This document shows positions 62,664 through 64,000 of a stretch of DNA of 64,000 bases, in pieces. The stretch is from an uncultured Clostridia bacterium. GTDB lineage: Bacteria; Bacillota; Clostridia; Oscillospirales; Ruminococcaceae. The notes beneath the pieces are model-generated. The model did no database searches. It was not told the origin of the DNA and worked only from the letters and a program-made list of their open reading frames with translations. The DNA is taken from contig CAMVGH010000002.1 of NCBI GenBank assembly GCA_947166945.1, positions 1 to 64,000 on the forward strand, given 5' to 3'. Position 1 is the first letter of the stretch. Each line of letters begins with the position of its first letter. Made by a program: the position numbers and the translations under genes.

Positions 62664-63251
62664 GTGATAAATATAGATCTTTTATTCATATCAAACAGCA
62701 TACTGCTCGGTGTGGGGCTTGCAATGGACGCCTTTTCGGTATCCGTCGCCAACGGGCTGAATGAGCCGGGAATGAGAAAACGGAAAGTCTGTCTTATTGC
62801 CGGTACATTTGCGGTTTTTCAGGCACTGATGCCAATGCTCGGCTGGATATGCGTGCATACTATTGTCGAGCTTTTCAGCGCCTTCGACGCCTTTGTCCCG
62901 TGGATCGCGCTGATATTGCTTGCATTTATCGGCGGGAAGATGATATGGGACGGAATAAGGAAGAGATCCGATGACGCGGAAGTGCTCGGAGTAGGCTTCG
63001 GAGCGCTGATGATACAGGGTGTCGCAACATCTATAGATGCGCTGTCGGTGGGATTTACCATTGCCGACTACGATCTTCTGCACGCGGTCTCCGCATCCCT
63101 CATTATAGCGGCAGTAACATTTATTATATGTGTAGGCGGGCTTATCGCAGGCAGAAAGATCGGTACAAAACTCTCGGACAAGGCACAGATATTCGGCGGA
63201 GTGATACTTATCGGAATAGGGCTTGAGATATTCATAAGCTCATTCTTTTAA
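62664..63251 (+). CDS. mntP: Manganese efflux pump MntP
   Basis: The 195-residue protein has six hydrophobic helices and both conserved DAFSVS-type motifs: GLAMDAFSVSVANG in helix 1 and GVATSIDALSVGFT in helix 4, whose Asp residues are needed for manganese transport. It exports Mn2+. The start is probably GTG 62664, although AAGGG stands only two bases before it; translation could also begin at a nearby rare start. Confidence 0.9.
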   Translation: MINIDLLFISNSILLGVGLAMDAFSVSVANGLNEPGMRKRKVCLIAGTFAVFQALMPMLGWICVHTIVELFSAFDAFVPWIALILLAFIGGKMIWDGIRKRSDDAEVLGVGFGALMIQGVATSIDALSVGFTIADYDLLHAVSASLIIAAVTFIICVGGLIAGRKIGTKLSDKAQIFGGVILIGIGLEIFISSFF

Positions 63252-63277
63252 AGATGTACAAAAAGAAAGGAATTCAA

Positions 63278-64000
63278 ATGGCAGAACAGGAGAAACTGCA
63301 CCGGACGACAATAGGCGGTCAGGCACTTATAGAGGGCATAATGATGAAAGGCCCCGAAAAGACCGCTATGGCAGTGCGGACCAAAAGCGGTGAGATCGTT
63401 ATAGAGGAAAAGGAAAACAAACAGAAAAAATGGTATAACAAGGCTCCGTTCATTCGCGGTTCGGTCAACTTCGTGTCACAGCTCGCGGACGGCTATCACT
63501 ACCTCTCACGTTCGGCAGATCTCTCCGGTATGGCTGATGACGATGACAACGGCGAGGAAATGTCGAAATTCGAGAAATGGCTGGACGAAAAACTCGGCGA
63601 TAAGCTTATGAACGTGGTCATGAGTATAGCAATGGTACTCGGGATAGCACTGGCAGTGGTACTGTTCGTTTTTGTTCCCACATGGCTGTTCATGCTTTTG
63701 CAGTATATCGCAGGAGATACCGACCTTTCGGCATTCCAGTCACTGTTCGAGGGGATCCTGAAAATAATAATCTTCATCACATATATGTGGCTTGTCTCAA
63801 AGACCGAAGCCATAAGACGCACATACGAATACCACGGCGCGGAGCACAAGACCATATTCTGCTATGAAAAAGGGCTTCCGCTCACTGTCGAAAATATCAA
63901 GCCGCAGACACGCTTCCACCCCCGCTGCGGTACAAGCTTCATTTTCCTTGTACTGCTGATAAGCATACTCATTTATTCGATATTCCCGATCACCAATCAG
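63278..64000 (+). CDS. DUF1385 (YqhQ-like) membrane protein, 3' end beyond window
   Basis: The first 241 codons are visible. The product begins IGGQALIEGIMMKGPEKTAM, the DUF1385 signature, followed by an acidic loop (ADDDDNGEE), two membrane helices and YEYHGAEHKTIFCYEKG with RFHPRCGTSFIF. The His/Cys-rich block could bind a metal. The family is widespread in Firmicutes and commonly lies near prfA and prmC; its function is unknown. GAAAGG precedes ATG 63278. Confidence 0.9.
   Translation, partial: MAEQEKLHRTTIGGQALIEGIMMKGPEKTAMAVRTKSGEIVIEEKENKQKKWYNKAPFIRGSVNFVSQLADGYHYLSRSADLSGMADDDDNGEEMSKFEKWLDEKLGDKLMNVVMSIAMVLGIALAVVLFVFVPTWLFMLLQYIAGDTDLSAFQSLFEGILKIIIFITYMWLVSKTEAIRRTYEYHGAEHKTIFCYEKGLPLTVENIKPQTRFHPRCGTSFIFLVLLISILIYSIFPITNQ

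Overview
The window looks like chromosome of a Gram-positive anaerobe of the Ruminococcus/Oscillospiraceae type (class Clostridia). The grounds are strong AGGAGG ribosome binding sites, consensus sigma-A promoters, SpoVG, the L21-Prp-L27 ribosomal operon with a cleavable L27 leader, a GlgC/GlgD glycogen pair, an Re-citrate-synthase-like enzyme instead of an ordinary citrate synthase, and a split (PurO plus AICAR transformylase) end to purine synthesis. I see no rRNA or tRNA gene, phage gene, transposase or CRISPR array. Most of the window is housekeeping DNA with several unusual genes inside it.

Layout. 1-9876 (minus): one long operon for extracytoplasmic iron uptake: FTR1 permease, P19-like metal-binding lipoprotein, DUF2318 membrane protein, two FtsX/MacB-type permeases and an ATPase, then an FMN-binding lipoprotein, a small anchored protein and a membrane-anchored fumarate-reductase-type flavoprotein that runs off the left edge. 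Its promoter region carries repeated GTTAG-N6-CTAAC dyads. 10278-15142: an orphan solute-binding lipoprotein with an inserted zinc ribbon under tandem cre-like operators, mtaB, two HPr/Crh-like proteins, a VanY-type carboxypeptidase and a hairpin repeat. 15176-19848 (minus): glgB-glgC-glgD. 20106-25873 (minus): yerC-like regulator, methyltransferase, hslO, hydrolase, queA, histidine phosphatase, a FakA-C-like protein and tgt. 26038-30398 (minus): an M23/LysM/G5 endopeptidase and a class A penicillin-binding protein.

30668-41180 (plus): a degenerate D-Ala-D-Ala ligase paralogue, a DUF1934 protein, argS, a methionine-synthase-like protein, a Nudix hydrolase, (spoVG in reverse), murC, a DUF6935 protein, holA, rnmV, a methyltransferase-pyrophosphatase-like fusion and asparaginase. 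41318-42706 is the Re-citrate-synthase-like gene. 42820-46218 (minus) is a CUT1 sugar ABC transporter without its ATPase, again with cre-like sites. 46970-55192 (plus) is the pur operon purE-C-F-M-N-O-H-(yjbR)-D, preceded by a possible leader peptide and an intrinsic terminator; its PurF lacks the glutaminase cysteine. 55287-64000 (plus): a lipoprotein, queT behind a candidate preQ1 riboswitch, rplU-prp-rpmA, obgE, mrnC, a large secreted protein of unknown function, yebC, mntP and the start of a DUF1385 protein.

How the parts connect. Queuosine genes occur twice (tgt/queA, and riboswitch-controlled queT). Cre-like sites stand before both sugar-binding proteins, while the Crh-like proteins between them keep the regulatory Ser but lack the phosphotransfer His. 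The strongest candidate for new biology is the iron operon, where the thioredoxin-like genes of the Campylobacter P19 locus appear to be replaced by a flavin-based redox module.
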